Under the pieces are notes generated by a model that ran no database searches, had not been told where the DNA came from, and saw only the letters and a program-made list of their open reading frames with translations. From Stagonosporopsis chrysanthemi (lineage: Eukaryota; Ascomycota; Dothideomycetes; Pleosporales; Didymellaceae): DNA of 64,000 bases. Location of the stretch: assembly GCA_022560025.1 (NCBI GenBank), contig JAFISE010000083.1, forward strand, positions 1 through 64,000. Reading direction: 5' to 3'. Position 1 is the first letter of the stretch. Each line of letters opens with the position of its first letter. The position numbers and the translations under genes are program-made. This document shows, one piece after another, positions 12,201-22,274 of this stretch.

Positions 12201-12780
12201 CGGCTTCTGGGATGGATTCGAGGACAGTGAGTCGGATGATGAAGATGATGTCCTGCCGTCTGGAGGTGACACGAGTGATGTCGAGGATCCTGAGCCGGAG
12301 CCATACCCCAGACGTAGGAGTACGCTGCGCAAGAGGTTGACAAATGGATTCCAACCAGGCTTTCTGATTGGCAACTCGCTAGGAGTCGAAAGGCACGGCA
12401 CTAACCGACGGCGCCACCACGTTACGTTACCACCACACTTCCCGTCCAATCCCAGGACATCCCACCACTCGTCGTCGCCCCGGATCTTGATTCAGTCACC
12501 TACACAGCTGCTTCGACCCCAGAATAGTGGAGTCCGCAAGAGCGGGTCAAGATCCAGCCTCCGCTCCTCTGCCTCGTTTGAGAGACCGGCAAGGCGCCAT
12601 TCCTGGCGCAATGGTAAGAGCATACCTGGTCTCAAAGGCTACCAAGTTCAGTACATTGGAGTCAGTGGGATCAAGGACCGTCTCAAGGAGCGCACGGCAG
12701 AAAAGCGAAGAGACAAGATCCGCAAGAGCATCGGCTCACGGTACTACGTCGAGCCGAATGGACCGATGAGTCCCCACTGA
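9280..12780 (+). CDS. Large Ser/Pro/Arg-rich conserved fungal protein
   Basis: A single uninterrupted exon encodes 1166 aa. Nearly the whole protein is low-complexity Ser/Pro/Thr/Arg sequence with many SP and RxxS motifs, suggesting a heavily phosphorylated disordered scaffold; that is inference. Conserved-looking segments lie at the C terminus: PFWRPRGFWDGFEDSESDDE (about residues 967-986), a basic block RRRSTLRKRLTNGF, and a basic final helix GIKDRLKERTAEKRRDKIRK. A [W/F]-x-x-F-[E/D]-D-[S/E] acidic motif after an aromatic stretch is common in unnamed Pezizomycotina proteins. No signal peptide or membrane span is visible. The function is unknown. Confidence 0.85.
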   Translation: MSALSPDPYVLLEDSFTRPPKRPARPHDSRRSDSYRQYQPAAAPLQLPATDAQSDNDTESLASSQQSTPLASPGIVNGVDSSGLPPTPPSIAREGTATTSFDPPPNRNSMVGSIASQKSALSTPVNARSPPTPDPSPPRTAGSNSTSKSHNLNLAIDRPPLFAYPSSRAESFTTAKEDLSSETSNSRSATPFVDRLGTVQENRGLGLAFEKDDNDATPTEKSRLFYPTPGFEAPGPEYADTMAGAEENSEFLVMDQLPNREWNTELMRNVTVRRKRKPDSALQESPDAVDTAVDAVPDTVAGAASPAMSARSRRRSGLRERVEASSNSPRSPSIENFAQSIGWPTEAHHAPEGVHHDAKSKRMSTASVASTVVAAVVITTPQQRQQTLRHSGKNMALRRDSGSLRSRASASYSNFSSNSMVFEDVPLHKLVHKKAILTDRNKRFSTDSETLGALSTVSTAPRNSSPFSVRSSRTIDSSAYTLAHQESVRRILQPAADILSRSNSQRQPDKSPRMRMSSAPESTKQAVAPARNRGFVELSSPQSPQHNIMPTSCSPIMASQVACTAPTPAHTTHRRVVSDSSCPGDIDKPLPRNPMERVLESAQRKLSVHADESAEKAPPPALLDRVRLLVAEREAGNEVMSTPTVDQTPASPDPRHSISSPSQASPPVRRGSRSSRGRSEERRRSSHSQDRTSPMQDAYLRQSLDRTSPDSRFAYDWPRTTFDEHRRISFDRSTGRTEEHANARHLYSQSTPFSQFSDTPIEVSEATAVSIYPHNNDSLLVVQQPSRANSMMPEPKQLTDGTYFDSQDHVELRQEVTHSPTPPFVDAIEGPATTSRAPDQPSLAFEPSTPPMQINLPQPHNVDSPLKNPRSAPEPPKIMFIPPTPAEEHERPLDIGPPGPPKRSDSHPQRRLSLVQRARRYSDNLMSPLLSRASSNRGRHYSESHARSQSSHRNPEVPTVTDEDGTLHPFWRPRGFWDGFEDSESDDEDDVLPSGGDTSDVEDPEPEPYPRRRSTLRKRLTNGFQPGFLIGNSLGVERHGTNRRRHHVTLPPHFPSNPRTSHHSSSPRILIQSPTQLLRPQNSGVRKSGSRSSLRSSASFERPARRHSWRNGKSIPGLKGYQVQYIGVSGIKDRLKERTAEKRRDKIRKSIGSRYYVEPNGPMSPH

Positions 12781-13847
12781 GGCTGCGCCCGCGCTACCGA
12801 TGGTGTTATGCATTTTTAAGGCCAGCAGCTACCTCCGGGCTCGACCACAGGCCTGGGTCAGGTCGGCCTTCTCGAAGCTCCATTCATCGGAGGTTTCTGC
12901 CGTCTTCTCCCACCTCCGATGCCTTCGACACGAGGGCAACTGAGCTCGGGCTTTGTTACCCATGTTTTGCATTTTAGTTCTCAGCGCCTTATACCATGTA
13001 ACGAGTTGCGGCATCGCAGCATAGCGCACGATCTCACGAACATTTGGAGCGTTTTTGATGCGTTTCGATTTAGTTGGAGCATATGACGAATTTTTGATAC
13101 CACTTTCCGGCGTTTAAGAGCCGCACGATGATCGGCAATTTCCACCCACGCGCGTCTTGGCGTGCTTGTACATCACAATATTACAATTTAGCAACGATAT
13201 CACTGTTTTGACCATCTTGGCAAGCTGCGCAAAGACGTATACATAGGAGACCTATAAGAAATGACGCATTTCTTTTATTTCGCTATCTCAGCTATCAGCC
13301 AACGGGTTCCTGTCCCACAAGCAAAATCCACTAAAGATAAGCGTCTATTTCCTTGTCCAAATTGCTTGGTCCCAGCGGTTCATGCTTATCGCTCAGACGG
13401 TGGTGTGGTGTGAGCACGGCGCGCGAGCTTGTAGACGCCACAATGCGCGATTGTCCATCCAGTCGCGCTCTCGAACATATTCAACAAGCAGCCCGCGGGT
13501 TCGTGAGGCTGCGACGTAGGTGATGGAGGCGATTGTCTAGTTCCGGCCTAGTGCGGCAAAACTTCGTGAAACCTGCCATGTAAATTTGCGGCTCAATGCG
13601 GCTCCAGACCAAGCAACTTCGGTCCAACGCGGCTCCAGGCTCATTGGAACAATGGTCGTCCAAACCTGACCCACCGTCTTCTGGGGAAGGGCACGACGAC
13701 CTCCACATCGTGGTTTGGTCTGTGCCTGCCGATGTCGGTCGGGCCGACGAATTCTGCTTAAAGCGCGACCTGGTCGTCGTCGAGGTTGCATTCCATCCTC
13801 TGTGCTCTGTACCTTTACCCCAGACTTTCGCCAGGAACCGAGACATC
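12781..13847. other. Intergenic region
   Basis: No gene is supported. Around 13590-13650 two imperfect GCGGCTCCAG-containing copies about 40 bp apart are visible; these may be fortuitous. Confidence 0.5.
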
Positions 13848-15496
13848 ATGGGCATCTTCAAGAGCGAAAAGAACGTCGAGGATGTCGAGAACGGCTCCGA
13901 GCTCAAGCCGGACGAGTCGGCCAACATCCACGGCCAGACAGATGCTGTCTTCGGTGAGGTCGTCGAGGGCGGCCCCAACTACCGCGACGTAGGTCCTCCT
14001 TTTACCCCAGACGGAGGAGGTTGCTCTTACTAATAGCGACATAGGTCAGTTGGATCTCGTCGTCGATTCTCATGATGAAGACGCAGATCGGTCTTGGTGT
14101 GCTATCCATCCCAGCAGCGTTCGACACACTCGGTCTCATCCCAGGTGTCATCTCGCTGTTGGCCATCGGCTTAATCACCCTCTGGTCAGGCTACATGGTC
14201 GGCACCTTCAAGAATAGGCACCCCGAGACGTACGGCATTGAGGACGTGGGGCAGAAGATCTTTGGCCGTGCGGGACGAGAGGTCCTTGGGTTGGGGTTCG
14301 CTTTATGTGGGTCATTACCTTATGGAAACATGGTTCTCCAAACCCCGTACTCGAGAATAGTCTGCTGACCTGGGAACAGTCTGGACGTGCGTCGCCGGCT
14401 CCGGTATGCTGGGTATTTCGATTGCGCTCAACTCGCTGTCGGTGCACGGCGCCTGCACCGCCATCTTCGTGGCGGTAGCCTGCATCGTTGGGTTCTTGCT
14501 GGCTTCCATCCAGACCCTGGGCAAAATCTCCTGGATCGCCTGGGTCGGACTGGCTGGTATTCTCTCTGCTAGTACGTCGTCGTCCCGCTTACCCTGAACC
14601 TGAGTATCGTCCGTACTAACCCCAGTTCAGTCATCACCCTCACCGTGTCCGTCGGTCTGCAGGACCGCCCCTCGGCTGCGCCGCAGTTCGGGCCCTGGGA
14701 GTCGGACTTTGAGCTCTTCCAGAGCCCAACCTTCGCCGAGGCCGCAGCAGCGCTCTCCAGTATCGTGTTCGCCTATGCCGGTACCCCTGCGTATTTCAAC
14801 GTCGTGTCCGAGATGAGGGATCACAAGGAGTACTTCAAGGCGCTCTCGCTGTGCCAGTTCGTCATGACCACGCTGTACGTCGCCATTGGCGTCGTCGTGT
14901 ACTACTACTGTGGCTCGTTCGTGGCGTCGCCCGCGCTGGGCTCCGCCGGTGTCCTGATGAAGAAGATCTGCTACGGCCTTGCGCTGCCCGGTCTGCTGGC
15001 CTCCGTTGTGCTGGTTACGCATGTAAGTCTCGCCCCTGACCTGTTCCCCTCCACACCCACTAATCTTCTTTCCCCCCAGATCACTGCCAAATACTTCTTC
15101 ATCCGCACCCTCCGTGGCACCAAGCATCTCAACCACAACACCCCCAAGCACTGGATCGTGTGGTTCTCCCTCACCGCCGCCGTCTCCCTCACCGCCTACA
15201 TTATCGCATCCGCGATCCCCGTCTTCGGCGGCCTCGTGTCGCTGATCGGCGCCCTTCTCGGTACCCTCATGTGCTTCCAGCCCATGGGCTGCATGTGGCT
15301 GTACGATAACTGGAACCGCAGCAACCGCGACTGGCGCTGGAAGGCCATGGTCGCGTGGAGCGTGTTCGTCATCGTGTCCGGCACGTTCTTACTCATTGGC
15401 GGCACCTACGGGAGTATTGTCGGCATCATCGATTCGTACAATAAGGACGGAGGGACTGCGGCGTGGACCTGTGCTGATAACTCCAACTCCACATAA
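13848..15496 (+). CDS. mtr: Amino acid permease, AAAP family (Mtr-like)
   Basis: Five exons, 13848-13988, 14045-14306, 14380-14571, 14631-15022 and 15080-15496, give a 467-aa protein. All junctions are GT-AG, and CTAA/CTGAC branch sites are present in most introns. The family is recognised from MMKTQIGLGVLSIPAAFD in the first membrane segment, the later FAYAGTPAYFNVVSEM segment, and the hydrophobic pattern of about eleven spans. This is the AAAP/Aa_trans family typified by the Neurospora neutral and aromatic amino-acid transporter Mtr. The hydrophilic N terminus (MGIFKSEKNVEDVENG) is cytosolic and the C terminus is short. It probably imports neutral amino acids by proton symport at the plasma membrane; the exact substrate range cannot be read from sequence. 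The ATG lies in ACATCATGG. Confidence 0.9.
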
Positions 15497-16427
15497 AACC
15501 TGGAGCAAGAGAGAAAAGATGCCGTCGAGTCCAGCAGGGTCGCCGGGTCTGGGTTGTTTTGTTTAATTAATTAGTTTGTGCAATGTATCACGATTCTATG
15601 ATTCGGCTGGTGCTTTTCTTGCAAGCGTGATGGATGACTGACGTGTGATGTTTCTGTCCGAAATCGTTGAAGCGGAGCGAAGCGGAGAGTGGCGTAGCAA
15701 TGCAGAGCGATGCGGATGAAGCCAGTTCACCTCTCGACAAAAAAAGACCACTGCTTGGTTACTTCGAAAACACACATACAGTGGCCATGTCGATGATGCT
15801 GACGCTGCCCAGTGGAGGAGTTACGATAGAGATAGGAGGGGGCCAACGGCTGTTTCCACGGGTCCTGGATCCGTGGTCATCTTTCAACGCCTTTACTAGC
15901 TGGCCGGGTAGTGAAACGTATATCCAGCTCGGATGCCATCTTTACAGACTGTCCATTGGATTGGGTGCGTACTCGATGGTGATGGTGACAGCGAAGCAAT
16001 GGAAAACCAGAAAGAAAAAACAAGGAGCACGAATGAAACCCAGAAGAACTTTTTTCCAGAGCATAAAAATATGAACTGCAAATGAAGGACTGAACTGCAT
16101 AAGAGTCGCAGAGACGGAGACCGGAAAGTACAGACACACTCAACTCTCGCGTCGCTGGAGCGCGCACACCTACCTGGCCCTGCGTACCTACCTCTCCCTA
16201 CGAGCTGTGCTTTCACGCCCCCCCCCCCCCATCCGAAAAGACGAGACAAAGGGCAGAAGCCATGATACTGCAAACCTTTTTTTTTTCGCATGCGTTGTGC
16301 ACGCCCTGCATGTACTCCCTTGCTCCCCCATACCCCACACACCTTCCTAGGGCCATCCGCGACTTTCCCGTAGGACAACACTCGAACGCATTGCTTTTGC
16401 CGCTATGATGAGTAAGAGTAAGAGTCG

Positions 16428-16453
16428 GAGAAGGAGGAGGAGGAGGAGGAGGG
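16428..16453. repeat. GGA trinucleotide microsatellite
   Basis: A run of about eight AGG/GGA triplets, purine-only on the plus strand. Confidence 0.85.
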
Positions 16454-16725
16454 ACAAGAAGCATTTAAACGTCCGCCCTCCCCAGCCGGCATCCCGATAA
16501 TCGCAGCCCCGCGGCCTCCAAAACGCTTTTCCCATCGGAAATTCGAAACCTGCTTTATTACGCCCTGCTACAGATAAGGCGCCGGAATGCGATTGGATGT
16601 TCTCCGGAGTATTGCAGCGATGCGCATGTTTTCCGCGGGTGAGTCTAGTCCGACGGTGAGTTGTGTGTGAGGTGCTTAGCGCGGAGGCCCGGAAATACCT
16701 GCCGCTTTGAGTGTGGGGTTGCTTT

Positions 16726-16747
16726 GGCGAGGCGAGGCGAGGCGAGG
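16726..16747. repeat. GGCGA pentanucleotide repeat
   Basis: Four copies of GGCGA plus a partial copy. Confidence 0.85.
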
Positions 16748-16886
16748 ACGCCGAGATAAGGAGTGGAGAGGATGGGGCTCTGCTGTCGTTGGCATGAGGA
16801 AGGTTTTCCCTGAGTTGTCCTTGGGGGGGAGGGGGAAGAGGGTTTAAGAGGTGGTGGTCTGGAGTGCAAGGTTATGTGTGTGTATA

Positions 16887-16946
16887 GGGGGGGGGGGGGG
16901 GGGGGGTTAGAAACGGGCCGGGGGGGGGTGGGGGGGGGGGGGGGGG
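16887..16946. repeat. Poly-G tracts next to assembly gap
   Basis: Guanine homopolymers of 8 to 20 bases, separated by TTAGAAAC and similar short interruptions, occupy this stretch 70 bp before the N gap. They look like the sequence that stopped or corrupted assembly. Confidence 0.85.
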
Positions 16947-17015
16947 TTTTGGGGGTGGTCTGGTTTGGGGATTTTTCTCCTTGTGTGTTTTCTTCTTTTT
17001 TTGACAAACTGCCCT

Positions 17016-17025
17016 NNNNNNNNNN
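17016..17025. other. Assembly gap of ten N
   Basis: Ten N bases mark a scaffold join of unknown true length. A coding fragment is cut on its right side. Confidence 0.99.
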
Positions 17026-17121
17026 ATCTGCACAGATTGCCGTCAAAGGCTTCTTCGACATCGTGCTCGGTCGGCGCGTCGGTGTTACGGAGGAGAGCGT
17101 ACAGGCTCATGACGATGCCGG
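17026..17121 (-). pseudogene. Xanthine dehydrogenase-like fragment abutting the gap
   Basis: Read on the minus strand, the bases right of the gap encode PGIVMSLYALLRN, ten intervening residues, then EEAFDGNLCR. This is the second half of the N-terminal [2Fe-2S] domain of eukaryotic xanthine dehydrogenase/aldehyde oxidase, where DGNLCRCTGYRP normally follows. The gap begins inside what would be the next cysteine codon. Upstream, the expected QCGFCT that carries two cluster cysteines is replaced by RNPNS, and no earlier part of the enzyme is recognisable to 17500. The sequence left of the gap does not continue the protein. It is therefore either a degenerate copy or a gene fragment placed by a poor assembly join. 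Confidence 0.6.
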
Positions 17122-17817
17122 GTGAGTTCGGGTTGCGCGGGGAGATCTTGGAGATGGTTCTGTTTGGGGATTTTCCTCCTTGTTGTTTCTCTTTCTCTCT
17201 TCACAAACGCGCGACGTCAGTGATGTGTCGAGGTGGTCTTTGGCGAAGCGGCGGATGGCTGCTGGAGCAATGCAGGTGGTGAGGTTTGCACTCTCGACGC
17301 TTCTGAGATGCAGTGAAAAGCCAACCTCCTGCCTATTCTTCTTTCTTGCCTCTGTCGCTGTCCTTTTGCCCTCGGGTTTGTCCAATTTACTTGCTTGGTG
17401 GCTTCCTGTCAATTCAAGACTCAACGCATTCGCGTCAATCTACGATCGCGGAAGAAGTAAGTCAATGCCACAATCATCAACATAGCAATTGTCGGGAGAT
17501 ACAGGGCTTCAGTCTGACCCTGTATCACAGCCAAATTTGACTGTAGAACTTTCCTCAGTCATCAAGGCCGTTCCTCCGTCCGCAATTCGTCGGGGACACC
17601 TTCGGCGGGCTTCGGCAAGGCTAAGACGCTTCGCTCGAGTCGATGATTTGCAATTGCCATCGGCAGCGAACTTACGTATCTACCCCACATTCGTCATTAC
17701 CAAGCAATACGTTGCGTGACGTCTAGCCAGCAAACATGTGCAATTTGTACCATGTGTATATAGAGACTGCGCCAAAATGACGCCTAGAAGTCGATTCGAA
17801 ATAACACCTCCGCAACG
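17122..17817. other. Intergenic / promoter of the oxidoreductase gene
   Basis: Apart from the fragment above, nothing supportable is seen on either strand. A minus-strand open frame (17107-17424) does not resemble any xanthine dehydrogenase segment. Confidence 0.45.
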
Positions 17818-18899
17818 ATGCCAAACATGAAGGAAGCAATCATCGCCAAAGGCCTCAAGACTACGATCCACGAGGTTCCCATTCCGGAGCCGCAACCTGA
17901 TCAGGTCGTCATTCAGGTCGTGGTCTCGGGCAGCAACCCCAAGGACTGGAAGATTCCTGAGCTGGTTCCAGATTACAATGCCAACAGCGGCGACGACATT
18001 GCGGGAATTGTGCACAGTGTTGGCTCCAATGTGTGGGAGTTCAAGAAGGGCGACCGTGTTGCAAGTTTCCACGAGATGATGTCCGCAGGCGGGAGTTTTG
18101 CTGAATACGCTGTTGGATGGCAACATTCTACATTCCACCTGCCAAAGAACCTGAGCTTTGAGGGTGCGTTGAGCAAACCGATCCAGGTTTCATGCAGGAC
18201 TGACAGATTGCAGATGCCGCGACAATCCCCCTCGCAGCCATGACGGCAGCGCTCGGTATGCACCAGCGCCTCGGCCTCCCCGACCCCTGGACACCTGCAA
18301 CAGAGCCCACACCGCTCGTCGTCTACGGAGGCGCCGCAGCGGTCGGTGCATATGCCATCAAGCTTGCTGTGCTGGCAAACATCCACCCGATCATTGCAGT
18401 CGCTGGGCGCGGCGAGAAGTTCGTCGAAGGCCTCATCGACCGTAGCAAAGGCGACACCATCGTCGACTACCGCAACGGCCACGATGCCGTAGTCCAGGGC
18501 ATCAAGGATGCGCTGAAGGGTCAGAAGCTGTGGTATGCTTTCGATGCCACGTCTGAGCACGGCAGTTACACGAATATCGTTCAGGTCCTTGAGCCAACGG
18601 GCCATTTGACGACTGTTCTGCCGGGCAAGAAATATGAGGGTGTACCTGAGAGTGTCAAGTTGACGACGACCAACGTCGGTTCTAGCCACAAGGATGAGAA
18701 GGATTATGCGTACCTCATGTTCAGGTATTTCGCAAGAGGCCTTGCCGAGGGTTCCTTCAAGCCGCATCCCTATGAGGTCATTCCTGGTGGACTCGAGGGC
18801 GTGCAGAAGGGGCTGGAAAATCTGAGGGATGGAAAGGCCAGTGGTGTGAAATATGTCTTCAGGATCGGGGAGACATCGGGCATCAAGAGCGCTTTGTAG
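17818..18899 (+). CDS. MDR-family enoyl reductase-like oxidoreductase
   Basis: Two exons, 17818-18163 and 18214-18899 (intron 50 nt, GTGCGT..CTGAC..CAG), encode 343 aa. The N-terminal GroES-like half contains VSGSNPKDWK and DDIAGIVHSVGSNV. The nucleotide-binding half contains VYGGAAAVGAYAIKLA, and DGKASGVKYVFRI stands near the end. The catalytic zinc cysteines of classical alcohol dehydrogenases are absent. This matches the fungal zinc-independent group that includes the trans-acting enoyl reductase LovC and ToxD-like proteins, so NADPH-dependent reduction of an activated double bond is likely. No polyketide synthase is nearby, so a role in secondary metabolism is not supported here. It converges with the cupin gene, whose stop lies 87 bp away. 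Confidence 0.88.
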
Positions 18900-18985
18900 A
18901 TGAATAGATGACCCTTGATGATAGTGTGAACCTCATCTAGGCGCTCTGTATATCGTGTCTTGTCTCTGGAGAATCACAACCTCGC

Positions 18986-19708
18986 CTACAATTTGGGTTT
19001 ATCTTCTTTCTTCCACAGCCCAACCAGCCCCTCCTTACTCATTCCAAGCACCGGGTCTCTCTCAGGCACCTCAACCCCCCACACCTCCCCAAACCTCCCT
19101 TCATGCTCCCCACCAATCGCAAAGTCCCACTCGTTACCCCTCGGATACGCTCCCATCATCATGAACTCCCCTTCAATCGGAATCCCCGCAAAAAACTCCC
19201 TGCACCCACTCTCATCCCCCTTGTTCGGCGGCTGATGAAACACAATCCCATCCGTCGGCGGCAACGGATTATGCGTTTTGTGCGCAACGCCCGCAGGCAA
19301 GATGAAGACATCGCCCGGCTGGGCATCCAGCAGGATACCACCCTGTTCGCGCCCCTCGGCATCTATGTCGCGCCCAGCGGTTCCCAGCCCGAGGTCTTGC
19401 GCCCGGTCTGCGGCGCTGTCTGCCACCCCGAATCGGATCTGAGCTCGCCCGCCGGAGATCACGGCCATGCACTCGTGCGCGCCGGAGTGGTAGTGTGAGT
19501 TCTGGTTCGGGCCATAGCGTGCGATCCATTGGCTTTGCCAGCCGTTGCTGGCGAAGAGGTCGAAGATTTGTGTTGTTGAGAATGACGGAGATTTCACAAG
19601 GGAGTCAAGGAGGCCGGGGTAGTGAATTAGGACGTGCGGGGAGTTGGGGATGAGTTTTGTGGGAAGGAGGGTGTAGGTGAGGACTTTAGGTTTGGAGGGG
19701 GATGTCAT
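18986..19708 (-). CDS. Cupin-domain protein, YjlB-like
   Basis: One exon encodes 240 aa. The first cupin motif is visible as HYHSGAHECMAVISGGRAQI (residues about 72-91), giving the metal-binding H-x-H-x(3,4)-E pattern. The second is PGDVFILPAGVAHKTH, with its histidine. This arrangement matches the YjlB-type small cupins found in bacteria and fungi, whose substrate is not established. A hydrophilic insert lies between the two motifs. There is no signal peptide, so it is probably cytosolic. The start ATG is at 19708. It is divergent from the Zn2Cys6 regulator with about 405 bp between the starts, so they may share a promoter region. Confidence 0.88.
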   Translation of the reverse strand: MTSPSKPKVLTYTLLPTKLIPNSPHVLIHYPGLLDSLVKSPSFSTTQIFDLFASNGWQSQWIARYGPNQNSHYHSGAHECMAVISGGRAQIRFGVADSAADRAQDLGLGTAGRDIDAEGREQGGILLDAQPGDVFILPAGVAHKTHNPLPPTDGIVFHQPPNKGDESGCREFFAGIPIEGEFMMMGAYPRGNEWDFAIGGEHEGRFGEVWGVEVPERDPVLGMSKEGLVGLWKKEDKPKL

Positions 19709-20113
19709 GGTGTTCTAGGAGTGTATTTAGATTTATGTTAGGATATCTGTAGCTCGGATTCGTGCAGCTTTTAGACTTGTACGAGGATGAAGAGCCTAGG
19801 TTGAAAGATCAAGGCTGCTGGTTATCTAATATTTTGTAGTTTGAGCTCATGAGGGGAAGCTTGACGTCAACTCCGGGTCGCATTCCGACTCGGATATAAC
19901 AACGCTCTCTGCTTATGAGCTTTCGTGGCTTTCTTCAAGACGGCTCTAACCCGTTTGGAATTTGGGCTGGAAACTCCGCAAGTAATACCATCTCAGGCTG
20001 GTGGCTCAACCTCACTGTAGCCAACATCAAGCATACAACGACGTGTCGCGCCAACGGCTGAATCAAATCGTGATACTACACGTAAATGTAATGGGTGTAT
20101 TGATAGGAGCACC

Positions 20114-22274
20114 ATGACGCAGACGGGCAAGTGCGACACATGCAGACAACGGAAGGTCAAGGTAAGCTTTGCCCTCGCTCTCAACCATCTTTACCGCTCG
20201 CTATCAGGCCGACTTTCATCGTTTGGTCCGTCTTGGTTTGCAACACCATGTCCTGATATAATTCAGTGCGACGAGGAGAGGCCTAAATGTGGTGCATGCC
20301 GCAAAAAAGACCGGCCCTGCACCTACAGCTACGGAAAAGCATCCGCTTTCGTAGTACAGGACCCAAATCAATTGACCAAACATGGCAAATCAAAAACTAC
20401 ACCGGTTGTGTATATGATGGACTGTCTAGAATATCTCAGCAACTCTGGCGGCTCTACACCTCTCGAACTCAGGGTCAGCACGCAAAGAAAGGCAGAATCT
20501 GGCAGCGGTACTTTCCAGACTCTTTCTCCCGTGTCCGTAGCCAAGGCCCGCCCTTCGAAGAAAGTCGCAGTTTATAGAAGAAAATCACTAGGTGCCTACC
20601 TTCGACAACTGCAGCTGCAAGCCTCGTTAGCTATGGTCACACCCTCGTGCGCGGAAAGTACGTTGATATCCAGATGGATTGATATGCTCGGCTCGGTTCC
20701 AGCAGAGAGTAGCCCTATGTCTATCTTAGGAACCTGGGTTCAGTCCATACCTTCACGAGTAGGCTCAAACTCGATGCTTGATCTTGCTGTCGAATTTCTT
20801 ATCGATAGCCACGCCGTGTACTGGGACAACAGCTATTCGAAGCGACAAACGGCTAGCACTACCAAATCAAAGGCGTTAAAAGAGCTGCAGATGGCTGTTT
20901 CGCATAGCCAGACTCGCAATACGTACGAGATGGTGTTGGCCACTAAGATACATTATGCCGCAGAAGTAAGGCGCCACAGATCGAAGGCTTTATGATTTGC
21001 ATGCTGACCCTTCAGGCTTTGTTGGGGTTAGATACCATGTATCATGCGATTCACGCTTTCGGCCTTGCTGAGCTGCTCAAGTCCGGAAACATCACGAATG
21101 TCGACGACAAGCACTACTGGAACCTGATCGACAATGCATACATCGATGATGTAAGTACTTTCAAGAGGGTTTGGACATTCATCTAACATTCACAGGTCAA
21201 CGAAGCGATGCTTGCCGGGAGAGCATCTGTGTACGACAATGAGTACTATGTGACCGCGACGTATCCGTCAGCTCTTGCGTCGACCCATGTACATCTCACG
21301 CCCTGCCAGCGAGCATCCATGGCGATTATGCACGTCTTCGTACAATGCCCACGACTGAACTGCCTTGTTCGGTATGCCATCATGCATCCGGATGACACCG
21401 AGGCTCTTGCAGCTGCAGTGACCATGACAGAGTACATGTGGCAAACTGACCTGCCTGCCCACGTTGCCGAGCTCATGCAAATCGCTATTACCATGGTTGA
21501 CGCCACTCCATCGTGGGACATGGCAGATATACTTACGGAGACATTGCATTACGATTCTGTCCAGAGCATGATTCTTTGCACACGATACTGGATGCTGCAG
21601 AACGTGCTCTGTGGACTGACCGACACGTTGCAACGCCATTTTCCTGCTGAGACAAACATATCGCAACTCCCGCCGCCGCCGGTCGTCCGCGAATACGACT
21701 CTCAAGCTGGCATACGTCTCGCGGAATCACTATCCTGGGCCGACTCGGTCTCGCAGAGACTTCCGCTTGTTTCATTACGACTCCACACTCCGCTCCAGAT
21801 ATCAATCGGGCCGTGGCACCGCACCATTCGAAACATGAATACGCTCTTTAGCTCTGACGTGACTTTCGAAATTGGGATCCACGAACGCACCTCCCTCGAG
21901 CTCGATCGAGCAGCGCGTATGAAGACGTGGTTGATCCACGAATGTAACCGTATCCATGATCAGTGGGACGTGAGCACTGTAGATGAGAAGTCGCTCTGTG
22001 AGGCCTTGGATTCCATGGCTGGTGAGGAAATTCCCAACTGGCTACCTACGCGGGTCCGCTTTGAGGCAGAAGACGGCGAGATGCTAATGAAGCTTGACTA
22101 CGAGAAACCGGACGGCGTTCATCAAAGGAGTCTCATCCTTGGGGATAACAGTTCAACCTCCTTCTCACCTGAACTTCACGTGATCGACAATAGCCTACCA
22201 GAGGTGAGTTTGCAAAATACCCCAGAGCACATTGAAGAAGCTGGTTTCAGGTCCGCGAGCGTTGCAAGATCTGA
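20114..22274 (+). CDS. Zn2Cys6 transcription factor
   Basis: Modelled exons are 20114-20161, 20267-20965, 21016-21150, 21196-22203 and 22251-22274, giving 637 aa. The Gal4-type zinc cluster is split by the first intron: CDTCRQRKVK in exon 1 and CDEERPKCGACRKKDRPC at the start of exon 2, giving all six cysteines. The rest is helical, of the fungal Zn-cluster regulator type with a DUF3468/Fungal_trans_2-like layout. The C terminus depends on splicing. A good 47-nt intron (GTGAGT..TTTCAG) at 22204 leads to a stop at 22274; if it is retained, the frame runs to 22653 with a less protein-like Ser-rich tail. It probably regulates transcription in the nucleus. The divergent cupin and the enoyl-reductase-like gene beyond it are candidate targets (inference). 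Confidence 0.85.

Larger units (their letters stand above)
15497..16886. other. Intergenic, low-complexity rich
   Basis: No gene is supported. The stretch contains short GCGGAGCGAA-like duplications near 15670, poly-C at about 16220, poly-T at about 16280 and the purine repeats listed separately. Sequence quality probably falls towards the gap at 17016. Confidence 0.5.

Noticed and set aside
16645..17015. Proline-rich minus-strand frame left of the gap
   Set aside because: It is created by the poly-G/poly-C tracts and runs through N bases; it is not a protein.
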